Positions 7,653-15,679 of a DNA stretch of 64,000 nucleotides are shown in pieces (position 1 is the stretch's first letter; each line of letters starts with the position of its first letter). Under the pieces are notes generated by a model, which had not been told where the DNA came from, made no database searches, and was given only the letters and a program-made list of their open reading frames with translations. The stretch lies in contig NZ_JBDIVE010000001.1 of NCBI RefSeq assembly GCF_039631295.1, forward strand, positions 372,001-436,000. The letters are read 5' to 3'. Position numbers and translations under genes: made by a program. This stretch comes from Viridibacterium sediminicola (GTDB taxonomy: Bacteria > Pseudomonadota > Gammaproteobacteria > Burkholderiales > Rhodocyclaceae).

Positions 7653-9071
7653 TCAAGCCGACAGTGCAGCTTCGAGCTTGGGCAGTTTGTCGGCGTAAGG
7701 CGCGCGCAGACGCAGATTGGAGGCGCCGTCCGGGCTTTGCACGACCACCGCCTTGTTGTGGGTGAAACGCATGAAGCCGTGGATGCCGTGGTAGGCACCG
7801 ATACCGGACGCCCCCACCCCGCCGAACGGCAGCGTCTCAATCGACACATGACTCATGATGTCGTTGATCACCAGCGCGCCCGAGGTCGTGCGTGCGGAAA
7901 ATTGCTGCTGCGCCTGCGGCGTGTTGCCGAAGTAGTAGGCCGCCAGCGGACGCGGGTGTGCGTTGATGTAGGCAATCGCTTCTTCATCTGTGCTGCAGAC
8001 CATTACCGGCAAGAGCGGGCCGAAGATTTCTTCCTGCATGATCTTCATCTCGTCCGTCACGTTCAGCACCAGATGCGGCGCGATCTTGCGCGACACCGGG
8101 TCGTAGTCCGGCTCGCCCAGCGGCGCCAGGCTGATGACGCGGGCTCCGCGCTGCTGTGCATCGTCCAGCAGGCCGAGCAAGCGCTCGTAATGCCGCGGGG
8201 TAATGATCGAGGTGTAGTCCGGATTGCCCTGGATCGAGGGGAAGGCCTTGCTCATGAAGTCATGCGCGGCCGAGACCAGTTCGATTTGTCGCGCCGCGGG
8301 GATCATCATGTAATCCGGCGCCAGACAGATCTGCCCGGCATTGAAGGTCTTGACCGTCAGCGTGCGTGCCACCGCTACCGCGATGTCCGCATCCTGGCTG
8401 ACGAAGACCGGCGACTTGCCGCCCAGCTCCAGCGTCACCGGCACCAGGTTTTCAGCCGCAGCGCGCATCACATGGCGACCGACCGTGGTGCTGCCGGTAA
8501 ACACCAGATGGTCAAACGGCAGACCGCTGAAGGCGGCGCCGATAGCGGCATCGCCGAGCACCACGCCCAGTTCCATCGGGTCGAAGTAACGTGCGATCAG
8601 CTCGGCCAGCAATTCGGAGGTGCGCGGCGTCAGCTCCGAGGGCTTGAGCAAGGCGGCATTGCCGGCAGCCAAAACGCCGGCGAGCGGACCGAAGGCGAGA
8701 TTGATGGGGAAGTTCCACGGGCTGATGATGCCGACCACACCCAGGGGCTGGCGTTCGATCCGCGCGATCACGCCGGGCGCCGGTTCGGCCAGGGTTTCCG
8801 TCTGCATCCACTCCTGCACGTGTGCCGCCGAGTAGCTGAGCATGTTCAGCGTCGTCGCGATGTCAGCCGCCAGGGACTGATACACGCTGCGCTGGCCGAA
8901 ATCCGCGTTCATCGCCTGCACCAGCTCATCGCGATGCTCGCGCAGCAAACGCGCGGCGCGCAGCAGGCGATCCTGGCGCAGGGCGGCATCGGCCGGCCCG
9001 GCCGCAGTGTGACGCTGCTGCATGGCCTTGAGAATGGACTTCAGATCTTCAACTTGTTGCTGGGTACTCAT
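7653..9071 (-). CDS. calB: coniferyl aldehyde dehydrogenase family enzyme
   Basis: A 472-residue NAD(P)-dependent aldehyde dehydrogenase. The Rossmann and substrate motifs are present: SPWNFPINL, GSTTVGRHVM, the general-base glutamate in LELGGKSP and the catalytic Cys in NAGQICLAPD. The pattern SHVSIETLPFGGVGASGIGAYHG is typical of the coniferyl aldehyde dehydrogenase (CalB) subgroup, which oxidises aromatic and fatty aldehydes. It is the first gene of a co-directional set reading towards 4793 and is divergent from a LysR-type regulator at 9337. The exact substrate is not readable from the sequence, so the symbol denotes the family. Confidence 0.82.
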   Translation of the reverse strand: MSTQQQVEDLKSILKAMQQRHTAAGPADAALRQDRLLRAARLLREHRDELVQAMNADFGQRSVYQSLAADIATTLNMLSYSAAHVQEWMQTETLAEPAPGVIARIERQPLGVVGIISPWNFPINLAFGPLAGVLAAGNAALLKPSELTPRTSELLAELIARYFDPMELGVVLGDAAIGAAFSGLPFDHLVFTGSTTVGRHVMRAAAENLVPVTLELGGKSPVFVSQDADIAVAVARTLTVKTFNAGQICLAPDYMMIPAARQIELVSAAHDFMSKAFPSIQGNPDYTSIITPRHYERLLGLLDDAQQRGARVISLAPLGEPDYDPVSRKIAPHLVLNVTDEMKIMQEEIFGPLLPVMVCSTDEEAIAYINAHPRPLAAYYFGNTPQAQQQFSARTTSGALVINDIMSHVSIETLPFGGVGASGIGAYHGIHGFMRFTHNKAVVVQSPDGASNLRLRAPYADKLPKLEAALSA

Positions 9072-9311
9072 GTTTTTCTTCTCCGCTGAAAATGTGTGAT
9101 CAGACTTGTCTGTCGGGGGAGTGAATCAATGCACGCTCAGTCGTGGGCGATACCGCGTCGTCCGGGGCGCCACGCGCGGCGCTGGGGACAGCAAGGCGGC
9201 CTTCTCCGCCAGGTGTTTCCACGCTGATGTGCTCGAAACAGCATTGCTGCATGGCCAGTGCATCTTAGGAGAAGGGGCGGCTTGCCCGCCAACTAGGCTA
9301 TTTGGGGGCTG

Positions 9312-9329
9312 CCATAAATAATGTTATGG
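9312..9329. promoter_or_regulatory. candidate LysR operator (inverted repeat) in divergent promoter region
   Basis: CCATAA (9312-9317), six bases, then TTATGG (9324-9329) form a perfect inverted repeat ending 7 bases before the LysR-type gene start. Its AT-rich core also contains an ATAA-N6-TTAT arrangement resembling the T-N11-A boxes bound by LysR regulators. Its position suggests autorepression and control of the divergent aldehyde dehydrogenase unit. The rest of the 265-base intergenic region shows nothing else I can assign. Confidence 0.4.
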
Positions 9330-9336
9330 TCAGGCC

Positions 9337-10221
9337 ATGTCACTCATCCGCCTGCGCACCTTCATCGAGGTCTACCGCCAGCGCTCGATCAGCGCCGCGG
9401 CGCGCAACCTCAATCTGACCCAACCGGCCGTCTCGCAGCACATTGCGGGGCTGGAAGTCGCCATCGGGCGGCCGCTGTTCGAGCGCCAGGTGCGCGGCGT
9501 CAGCCCGACCACGGCAGCGGATGAGCTGGCCTCCGACATCGGTAACAAGCTCGACGAAGTCGAAGCCGCCATGTCATCGGCGCGCTCACGCTCGGCCGAA
9601 CTGGCCGGCGCCCTGCAGATCATCGGCCATGCGGACTTTCTGGCCGAGGTCGTATCCGCGCATCTACTCCCCTTGCTGGAAGTCGGCATCCGCGTGCGCT
9701 TGCAGACGGGAAGCAGTGATTTCGTCTGCCAGATGGTCATCGAAGGGCTCTGCGACCTCGGCATCACCGCCTTTCCGAGCAGCGACAAACGCCTGCACTG
9801 CGAACTGATCCGCAGCGAGCGTGTCCTCGCCGTCGCAGCGCCTGGCGTGGTCGAGCGCATCAGCAAAGCAGCCTCGCTCGAACAAGCGCTGAGCAAAGAA
9901 CCCCTGCTCGCCTACAACCTCGAAATCCCCCTGATTGACGCCTGGGCTGCCAAGAACAAGCTGAACCTGGGCCCGCTGGTGCCCGCCCTGATCGGCCAGG
10001 ACCTGCGCGCCTTGCGCAGCTTGCTGTGCCGTGGCTTCGGCTGGACCGTGATGCCCGAGTATCTGTGCACCGATCACATCAAACGCGGCGAACTGCAGGA
10101 AATCGCCGCCCCGTCCGGCCCAGGCCAGCTCAGCTACTACCTCGTATGGACGCCCAGCGCGCTCCGGCAAGCACGCGTCGCCCATGCCCGGCAGGCGCTG
10201 CTGTGGCATTTGAAAGCGTGA
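9337..10221 (+). CDS. LysR-family transcriptional regulator
   Basis: A 294-residue LysR-type regulator. The N-terminal winged helix-turn-helix is clear (LRTFIEVYRQRSISAAARNL, then TQPAVSQHIAGLE), followed by a substrate-binding type effector domain. It is divergent from the aldehyde dehydrogenase gene at 9071 with 265 bases between them and a palindrome close to its own start, the standard arrangement for a LysR protein controlling its neighbour and itself. The likely inducer is an aldehyde or its precursor (inference). A run of four genes on the opposite strand is its most probable target. Confidence 0.88.
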   Translation: MSLIRLRTFIEVYRQRSISAAARNLNLTQPAVSQHIAGLEVAIGRPLFERQVRGVSPTTAADELASDIGNKLDEVEAAMSSARSRSAELAGALQIIGHADFLAEVVSAHLLPLLEVGIRVRLQTGSSDFVCQMVIEGLCDLGITAFPSSDKRLHCELIRSERVLAVAAPGVVERISKAASLEQALSKEPLLAYNLEIPLIDAWAAKNKLNLGPLVPALIGQDLRALRSLLCRGFGWTVMPEYLCTDHIKRGELQEIAAPSGPGQLSYYLVWTPSALRQARVAHARQALLWHLKA

Positions 10222-10461
10222 CGGGCATCGCTCGTCAAAATGCTCGCGATCTCGGAGCCCATTGCGACTCTTTGATTCCGCTGACGGCAGACTGAGGCAA
10301 ACACACCCCCTATTGCCCTTCCGTCCGTACGCTTGAAAGGCGAATGCCGACACACCGCAGGTATGCTCTCCGCAAATCAGTCAGCACATGCGGGGAATCC
10401 AAACGTGCGACAAAAATGACATCCACCTCGAACACACAACATCAGAGCCATCGAGACCCCA

Positions 10462-10938
10462 ATGAAAATCGCCATCCGCATCGTCATCTTCTTCGCTGTA
10501 CTCGCCATCGGCATGGCCCTCGGCGTCGCGCTAATCTTCAACAGAATGCTGGAACGTGAGCGCGCCTTCGATGGTATGGAACTTGAGTACTACACAAGCT
10601 TCGAGTCGCTGCTGATGCGCAAGGGTACGGAGGCGACGCAGGAGGCCACGCTACGCGCGCATCTGGCGCTGATGGAGAAACGCCAGGACCATGCGGGCTT
10701 TTTGCTCAAGAGCAATCAGAGCAATCTGTTAGCCAGCGACGCTGCGTTGAGCTACGCGCGCCTGTCAAACCTGGCAGCACGGCGGAATGCCAATGATGAA
10801 GCCAAGCAACTGCTCGACAAGGCCGTCTCGTACTGCCCGCAAATGGGCTGGGTAGAGTGCAATGCCACGCAGATCACCAGAGCGGTCGATGAACTCAAGC
10901 AAATCGATGCCTCCAGCTTTGTCCTGCAAGCTCGCTAG
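10462..10938 (+). CDS. hypothetical membrane-anchored protein
   Basis: I do not recognise this 158-residue protein. It begins with one transmembrane segment (about residues 4-26, IRIVIFFAVLAIGMALGVAL), followed by a soluble, mostly helical region rich in Ala, Leu and Glu with two cysteines late in the chain (SYCPQMGWVECN). The helical repeats around LNLAARRNANDEAKQLLDKA loosely resemble a TPR. The topology suggests an inner-membrane anchor; which side the soluble part faces is unclear. It stands alone between the LysR gene and a secreted esterase-like gene. The 240 bases upstream show no clear promoter. Confidence 0.6.
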   Translation: MKIAIRIVIFFAVLAIGMALGVALIFNRMLERERAFDGMELEYYTSFESLLMRKGTEATQEATLRAHLALMEKRQDHAGFLLKSNQSNLLASDAALSYARLSNLAARRNANDEAKQLLDKAVSYCPQMGWVECNATQITRAVDELKQIDASSFVLQAR

Positions 10939-11047
10939 TCGCGGCCCTTTCACCACGACTCGATAGCTGAGGCCAGATAAGGCCCGCCTTCACGCCCCTG
11001 TCACGCCAGACAATTAGGCTGCGCGTTTTTGCAACGCGGAGTCTTTC

Positions 11048-12442
11048 ATGTCAGCTGTCCCGTTTTCTCTGGCGCGTCTGCGCCCCGTTTGTCTGTCGCT
11101 GGCTCTGGCCGGCTTGATGCATGTCGCCCAGGCGCAGCAAGCCGTCAGCGCCGTGCTGGCAGGCCACGCCGCCCTGCCCACAGATAGCACGGTCAGCGCC
11201 CCCAAGGACGCTGGCGCCTTCTTTGCAACAGCCGGCAAGTTTGCAAATGCCGCGCGCCAGCGCAATGAAAAGCTGGGCAGCGAGCTGTCTTACACCAATG
11301 TCGGTGGCTCCAAGCCGCGCGCCACGGGCGGCGCGCTGCCGGTCAAGGGTCAGGCGGTGCAGGGTTTCTCGGGCATCGTCTCGCTGGATCGCGAGAATTA
11401 CCTGGTCATCAGCGATAACGGCTTTGGCAACAAGATCAATTCGCAAGATGCGCTGTTGATGGTGCATGCGATGCATGTGGACTGGAAGAGCGGCAAGGTG
11501 ACGCGCAAGAACACCAGCTTCCTGCACGATCCGGATCGCAAGGTGCCCTTCGCCATCCAGAACGAAGCCCAGGCGCAGCGCTATCTGACCGGCGTGGATT
11601 TCGACATCGAGTCGATCCAGAAAGTCGGCAATGAACTGTGGGTCGGCGACGAGTTCGGCCCCTACCTGCTGCGCACCGACCTCAAGGGCAAGGTGCTCGG
11701 CGTGGTCGAAACCGTGGTCGAGGGCAAGAGCTATCGCTCACCGGACCACTACCTGCTCGGCCGCCTGCCCAATCTGCCCAATGAGGCCATGCCGCAGTGG
11801 GAGGTGAAGCGCTCCGGCGGCTTCGAGCCGATGGCCAAGTCGCCCGATGGCAAGAAACTCTACCCGGCCTTCGAATGGCCGCTGTACGACGCGCAGACCA
11901 AGGACTTCGAGAAGTTCAACGGCAAACCCTATACGCATATTCTGGAATTCGACGTGGCGAGCCAGCGCTACAGCGGCAAGCAATGGAAGTACGCCTTCGA
12001 AGAGGCCGGCAATGTGATGGCCGACTTCCAGATGCTCGACGCAACGACCGGACTTGTCATCGAGCGTGACGACGCTTCGGAAGGCGTGGCGCCGGCCTGC
12101 CCCGGCGAAGAGCGCACGGACTGCTTCACACGCCCGGCGAAATTCAAGCGCGTCTACAAGATCGACCTGTCGAACGTCGATGCCAATGGCTTTGTGCGCA
12201 AGGTGGCTTACATCGATCTGCTGAAGATCGCCAATCCGCAGCGCCTGGCCAAGCGCGGCCCGAACGAGGAAGTGTTCAGCCTGCCGCATCTGGGCCCTGA
12301 GGGTCTGGCGATTGTCGATGCGCATCACATCGTGGTGGTGAACGACAACAACTATCCGGGCTCGTCTGGCCGCACCCTGGGCAAGCCGGATGATGACGAG
12401 ATCACCCTGCTCGACATCCAGGCTTTGATCGACGCGAAGTAA
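11048..12442 (+). CDS. secreted esterase-like / phytase-like beta-propeller protein
   Basis: A 464-residue protein with a signal peptide (LSLALAGLMHVAQA, cleavage near residue 30) and the features of the 'esterase-like activity of phytase' family (Pfam Phytase-like, PF13449, recalled): GFSGIVSLDRENYLVISDNG, VDFDIESI, LWVGDEFGPYLL, NLPNEAMP, HLGPEGLAI and VVVNDNNYP. It is probably periplasmic or extracellular and binds metal through acidic loops. The family is described as acting on phosphate esters, but substrates are mostly unverified. It is a single-gene unit closed by a strong hairpin at 12458-12489. Confidence 0.8.
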   Translation: MSAVPFSLARLRPVCLSLALAGLMHVAQAQQAVSAVLAGHAALPTDSTVSAPKDAGAFFATAGKFANAARQRNEKLGSELSYTNVGGSKPRATGGALPVKGQAVQGFSGIVSLDRENYLVISDNGFGNKINSQDALLMVHAMHVDWKSGKVTRKNTSFLHDPDRKVPFAIQNEAQAQRYLTGVDFDIESIQKVGNELWVGDEFGPYLLRTDLKGKVLGVVETVVEGKSYRSPDHYLLGRLPNLPNEAMPQWEVKRSGGFEPMAKSPDGKKLYPAFEWPLYDAQTKDFEKFNGKPYTHILEFDVASQRYSGKQWKYAFEEAGNVMADFQMLDATTGLVIERDDASEGVAPACPGEERTDCFTRPAKFKRVYKIDLSNVDANGFVRKVAYIDLLKIANPQRLAKRGPNEEVFSLPHLGPEGLAIVDAHHIVVVNDNNYPGSSGRTLGKPDDDEITLLDIQALIDAK

Positions 12443-12457
12443 GCTGGCCCGCGCTGC

Positions 12458-12489
12458 CTGCCCTGGCGACTTTCGTTTCGCCAGGGCAG
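12458..12489. terminator. 12-bp perfect hairpin between convergent genes
   Basis: CTGCCCTGGCGA (12458-12469) pairs perfectly with TCGCCAGGGCAG (12478-12489) across an 8-base loop. It lies between the end of the phytase-like gene and the end of the convergent NTF2-fold gene. There is no T-run, so it may protect 3' ends or act as a factor-assisted terminator for both strands. Confidence 0.6.
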
Positions 12490-12493
12490 CGGC

Positions 12494-12967
12494 TCACAAG
12501 CCGAGCTCGCTCAAGCCCGGATGATCATCGGGCCGTCGGCCCTGTGGCCAGTGGAACAGGCGCTCGTCTGCGCTGATCGGCAGATCGTTGATGCTGGCGA
12601 TGCGCCGGCGCATCAGGCCCAGTTCATCGAACTCCCAGTTCTCGTTGCCGTAGGCGCGGAACCAGCGGCCGGCATCGTCATGCCATTCGTAGGCGAATCG
12701 CGCGGCAATGCGATTGTCCTGCCAGGCCCAGACTTCCTTGATCAGCCGGTACTCCAGCTCGCGCGCCCATTTACGCGTGAGAAATTCAACTATCGCCTCG
12801 CGCCCGCGCAGAAACTCGGCACGGTTGCGCCACACGCTGTCAGCCGTGTAGGCCAGCGACACCTTCACGGGATCGCGTGAGTTCCAGGCGTCTTCGGCCA
12901 TGCGCGCTTTTTGCACGGCGGTTTCGAAAGTGAAGGGCGGCAGCGGAGGACGGGCGGAAGTGTTCAT
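12494..12967 (-). CDS. NTF2-fold protein, DUF1348 family
   Basis: A 157-residue small alpha+beta protein of the nuclear transport factor 2-like superfamily, recognised as DUF1348 from the pattern AEDAWNSRDPVKVSLAYT, SVWRNRAEFLRGREAI, then FLTRKW and the C-terminal DLPISADERLFHWP. Members form dimers with a hydrophobic pocket; some NTF2-fold proteins are enzymes but this group has no established reaction. The chosen start (12967) begins MNTSARPP; the frame continues upstream without obvious coding character. It is transcribed alone from a region containing palindromic repeats. Confidence 0.75.
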   Translation of the reverse strand: MNTSARPPLPPFTFETAVQKARMAEDAWNSRDPVKVSLAYTADSVWRNRAEFLRGREAIVEFLTRKWARELEYRLIKEVWAWQDNRIAARFAYEWHDDAGRWFRAYGNENWEFDELGLMRRRIASINDLPISADERLFHWPQGRRPDDHPGLSELGL

Positions 12968-13063
12968 CAAGGCAGCCTTTTGGTTTTGAAAATGGAGGGT
13001 AAAACCCGAACCACGGGGCAACTACGGTTTTGTTAGAGCGTGTGCAGTTTTTAAACGATGGAC

Positions 13064-13160
13064 TTTCGACGCAAAGGGCGCAAAGAAAGACAGAGAAGGT
13101 CCGCAAAGGGAAAAGAGAATCGATTTTCTTTGCGGAGCTCTGCTTTTTTGTGCTGCCCTT
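13064..13160. repeat. palindromic intergenic repeat, copy A
   Basis: Copy A contains GACGCAAAGGGCGCAAAGAA (13068-13087) and can fold back on its own right side, which includes CTTTGCGGA (13129-13137) and a T-rich arm, giving an imperfect hairpin of about 90 bases. The central part TCCGCAAAG...CTTTGCGGA is perfectly inverted. The A/C-GCAAAG signature is common in dispersed intergenic repeats of many bacteria and often produces spurious short reading frames. I therefore call nothing coding here. Confidence 0.7.
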
Positions 13161-13266
13161 CTTGCCAAAACACTGGCAAAAAATGCAATTTGCCTAAATT
13201 AACTACTATAGGGACCAAGACCCTAAATAACGTTCAGTTAGGCTATGTACATGTTTGATGCGCTGG

Positions 13267-13355
13267 CTTTCGATGCAAAGGACGCAAAGTAAAACGATTT
13301 TTGGGTTTCCTTTGTGGGCCTTATGTCTTTCTTCGCGCCCTTTGCGTCAAAAATC
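13267..13355. repeat. palindromic intergenic repeat, copy B
   Basis: Copy B starts CTTTCGATGCAAAGGACGCA, a near-direct repeat of copy A, and ends with TCTTTCTTCGCGCCCTTTGC (13326-13345), which is the inverse of the left arm of copy A with one mismatch over 23 bases. So copies A and B each form a hairpin and also pair with each other. The 106 bases between them contain a small TTGCCA-N6-TGGCAA palindrome (13162-13179) and no gene. The whole stretch 12968-13412 lies between the NTF2-fold gene and the end of cynS and carries no supported coding region. Confidence 0.7.
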
Positions 13356-13412
13356 CGTCGTCCCAAAACTGAATATTTCTTAACTGAGCAGCATGAGGCC
13401 AAGGCCCCGTGT

Positions 13413-13856
13413 TTAGTAAGTCTTGTACGGAAGAAACTTCCCGCTCATGGTGATGCTCACGCGGTCACCCATCGGATTCGGCTCGCGCTGCAGATCCATC
13501 TTGAAGTCGATGGCGCTCATGATGCCGTCGCCAAACTCTTCATGGATCAGCTCCTTGAAGGTGGTGCCATACACATTGACCAGTTCGTAGAAACGGTAGA
13601 TCAGCGGATCGGTCGGCACGGAGGTCGGCAAGGAACCCTTGTAAGGCACGACCTGCAGCAGGTTGATGGCCTCCTCGGGCAGCTCGAACAGCGCGCCGAC
13701 TTTTTGCGCCTGTTCTTCGGTAAGCGTCATCTGACCGAGCAGCGCGGCGGTGGTCCATTCCTTGGACAAGCCGATGACTTCAGCGACTTGCGACCACTTG
13801 AGTTTCTTCTGGATCTTCTTCGAGACGATGAGTTCGGTGACGTCGTAGCGGTTCAT
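13413..13856 (-). CDS. cynS: cyanate hydratase (cyanase)
   Basis: A 147-residue cyanase that converts cyanate and bicarbonate to ammonia and carbon dioxide. The N-terminal helix-turn-helix-like domain (WSQVAEVIGLSKEWTTAALL) and the C-terminal catalytic domain are complete. The catalytic triad can be placed by comparison with the E. coli enzyme: Arg88 and Glu91 in IYRFYE and Ser114 in IMSAIDFK (equivalent to R96, E99 and S122). It is the last gene of the unit with the ABC transporter (30-base gap after the ATPase), so imported cyanate is used as a nitrogen source. Cytoplasmic homodecamer in the family. Confidence 0.95.
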   Translation of the reverse strand: MNRYDVTELIVSKKIQKKLKWSQVAEVIGLSKEWTTAALLGQMTLTEEQAQKVGALFELPEEAINLLQVVPYKGSLPTSVPTDPLIYRFYELVNVYGTTFKELIHEEFGDGIMSAIDFKMDLQREPNPMGDRVSITMSGKFLPYKTY

Positions 13857-13886
13857 GGTGTAGCTCCTTGCTGGCTAAGGTGGAAT

Positions 13887-14741
13887 TCAGTTGGTGAGGC
13901 AGGCGGGCAGCTGTTGCGCCGCGGCGAGACCCGGGCGCACCAGCAGCGGCTCGGCCGGCGGCAAGCCGGCGTACTGCTGCGAACGACTGACGAGAAAATC
14001 AACGAGGTGATTGCGAATCGGGTAGTACTGCGGATCATGATGCAGGCCGGCGCGCGTTCGTGTGCGCGGCAGGGTGTTGACGACGATCTCGGCGATGCGC
14101 GCACGCGGCCCGTTGCTCATCAGCAGGATCTTGTCGGCGAGCAGGATGGCTTCGTCCACGTCATGCGTGATCATGAACACGGTCTGCTGCGTGGCCTGCA
14201 CGATCTTCAGGAGTTCGTCCTGGATGGTGCCGCGCGTGAGCGCGTCGAGCGCACCGAAGGGCTCGTCGAGCAGCAGCATCTTGGGCTGGATGGCGAAAGC
14301 GCGCGCAATGCCGACGCGCTGCTTCATGCCACCGGAGAGTTCGGCAGGTTTCTTCTTCAGCGCCGCACCCAGGCCGACCATTTCAAGAAACTGTGTCGCA
14401 TGCGCTTCGATCTCGCTGCGCGACTTGTCTGGCCAGCGCGAGCGCACGGCAAAGCAGACGTTCTCCAGCACGCTGAACCAGGGCATCAGTGCGTGGCTCT
14501 GGAACACCACGCCACGATCGAGGCCCGGGCCGACGACCTCACGGCCATCGACGATCAAGGTACCGGCCGAGGGCGCCTCCAGCCCGGCCAGCGCATTGAG
14601 AATGGTGGTCTTGCCGCAGCCCGAGTGGCCGATGACGACAACGAATTCGCCACGCTCGATGCCGAAGCTGACGCCTTCGAACACCGGCTCGGCGCCGCGC
14701 ACGTAGGTCTTGGAGAGTTGATCGACTTGCAGGTAAGGCAT
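13887..14741 (-). CDS. cynD: ABC transporter ATP-binding protein, nitrate/cyanate type
   Basis: A 284-residue ABC ATPase of the NitT/TauT group. Walker A GHSGCGKTT, the signature LSGGMKQRVGIARA, Walker B MLLLDEPFGALDA and the H-loop ITHDVDEA are intact. The start at 14741 (MPYLQVDQLSKTYV) is clear; the frame stays open upstream only because it overlaps the permease gene. The C-terminal extension of about 50 residues after the nucleotide-binding domain is typical of NrtD/CmpD-like subunits. It energises uptake through the neighbouring permease and binding protein; with cyanase downstream, cyanate is the probable substrate, though nitrate or nitrite cannot be excluded. Confidence 0.9.
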   Translation of the reverse strand: MPYLQVDQLSKTYVRGAEPVFEGVSFGIERGEFVVVIGHSGCGKTTILNALAGLEAPSAGTLIVDGREVVGPGLDRGVVFQSHALMPWFSVLENVCFAVRSRWPDKSRSEIEAHATQFLEMVGLGAALKKKPAELSGGMKQRVGIARAFAIQPKMLLLDEPFGALDALTRGTIQDELLKIVQATQQTVFMITHDVDEAILLADKILLMSNGPRARIAEIVVNTLPRTRTRAGLHHDPQYYPIRNHLVDFLVSRSQQYAGLPPAEPLLVRPGLAAAQQLPACLTN

Positions 14742-14767
14742 GTGAGCGTTCCGTATGAATGGGCGCC

Positions 14768-15607
14768 CTACTCGGCGTAGGTGACGAACTTTTGCAGCGC
14801 TGCGAAAATGCGGTCGAGCAGCATGCCGACCACGCCAATCATGACAATCGCAAAGATCACATTCGGCAGCGCGAGGTTGTTCCACTCGTTCCACACGAAG
14901 TAGCCGATGCCTGTGCCGCCGACCAGCATCTCGGCCGCAACGATCACCAGCCAGGCAATGCCCATCGAGATGCGCGCGCCAGTAACGATGGTCGGCGCGG
15001 CGGCCGGCAGGATCACCGTCAGTGCCAGACGCACCGGCTTGACCTCCAGGGTGCGTGCCACATTGAGCCAGTCGCGCCGCACACCGGCCACACCGAAGGC
15101 GGTGTTGATGAGCATCGGCCACAGCGAGCAGATGAAGATCACGAAGATGCCGGAGACATTGCTGTCCTTGATGGTGTAGAGCGCCAGCGGCATCCAGGCC
15201 AGCGGCGAAATAGGCTTGAGCACCTGGATGAAGGGATCAAGCGCGCGATAGAGCAAGGGCGACATGCCGATGGCGAACCCAAGCGGAATCGCCACCAGCG
15301 CAGCCAGCAGAAAGCCGACGGCGACGCGCGCCAGCGAGTGGCCCAGCTGGATGGCAATGCCCTTGTCGTTAGGGCCGTGATCGTAGAACGGGTCGGCCAG
15401 ATAGTTGACGATGGCACGCCCCACTTCGGCCGGCGGCGGAAAGCCGGTCTGCTTGGCCGAGGCCTTGCCCAGCAGCGCCGCGTATTCGTCATTGGCCGCG
15501 CTCTGCGCGCTGGGCGCCTTGGGCAGGGTCGCCAGATGCCACACGCCAATGCAGAAGACGAAGATCAGCACGGACAGCAGGGCGGATTTCCAGGTGTCGG
15601 GTTTCAT
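14768..15607 (-). CDS. cynB: ABC transporter permease, nitrate/cyanate type
   Basis: A 279-residue membrane protein of the BPD_transp_1 family with about six to seven hydrophobic segments. The EAA-type cytoplasmic loop is visible around EVKPVRLALTVILPAAAPTI (coupling helix). The first segment near residues 10-27 and the periplasmic insert rich in Ala and Pro (residues 28-80) match NrtB/CmpB/CynB permeases. It sits between the binding-protein and ATPase genes (72 and 26 base gaps). The gap before it holds a strong hairpin that may lower its expression relative to the binding protein. Confidence 0.9.
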   Translation of the reverse strand: MKPDTWKSALLSVLIFVFCIGVWHLATLPKAPSAQSAANDEYAALLGKASAKQTGFPPPAEVGRAIVNYLADPFYDHGPNDKGIAIQLGHSLARVAVGFLLAALVAIPLGFAIGMSPLLYRALDPFIQVLKPISPLAWMPLALYTIKDSNVSGIFVIFICSLWPMLINTAFGVAGVRRDWLNVARTLEVKPVRLALTVILPAAAPTIVTGARISMGIAWLVIVAAEMLVGGTGIGYFVWNEWNNLALPNVIFAIVMIGVVGMLLDRIFAALQKFVTYAE

Positions 15608-15647
15608 GTTTTTAACGGCTTATGTTCGGTGCGCGGGTTTTTGATTC

Positions 15648-15672
15648 CCCTCTCCCGTTTCACGGGAGAGGG
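15648..15672 (-). promoter_or_regulatory. intercistronic hairpin between binding protein and permease genes
   Basis: CCCTCTCCCG (15648-15657) pairs perfectly with CGGGAGAGGG (15663-15672) across a 5-base loop. It lies just after the stop codon of the substrate-binding protein gene and 40 bases ahead of the permease start. Such hairpins in ABC operons commonly stabilise the upstream mRNA or partly terminate, giving more binding protein than membrane subunits. The CTCTCCC stem also resembles dispersed intergenic repeats seen in other proteobacteria. Confidence 0.5.
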
Positions 15673-15679
15673 AACATCG

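Noticed and set aside
13064..13370. Short open frames within the palindromic repeats
   Set aside because: They translate repeat-type GCAAAG DNA, a known source of spurious genes, and show no ribosome sites or domains.
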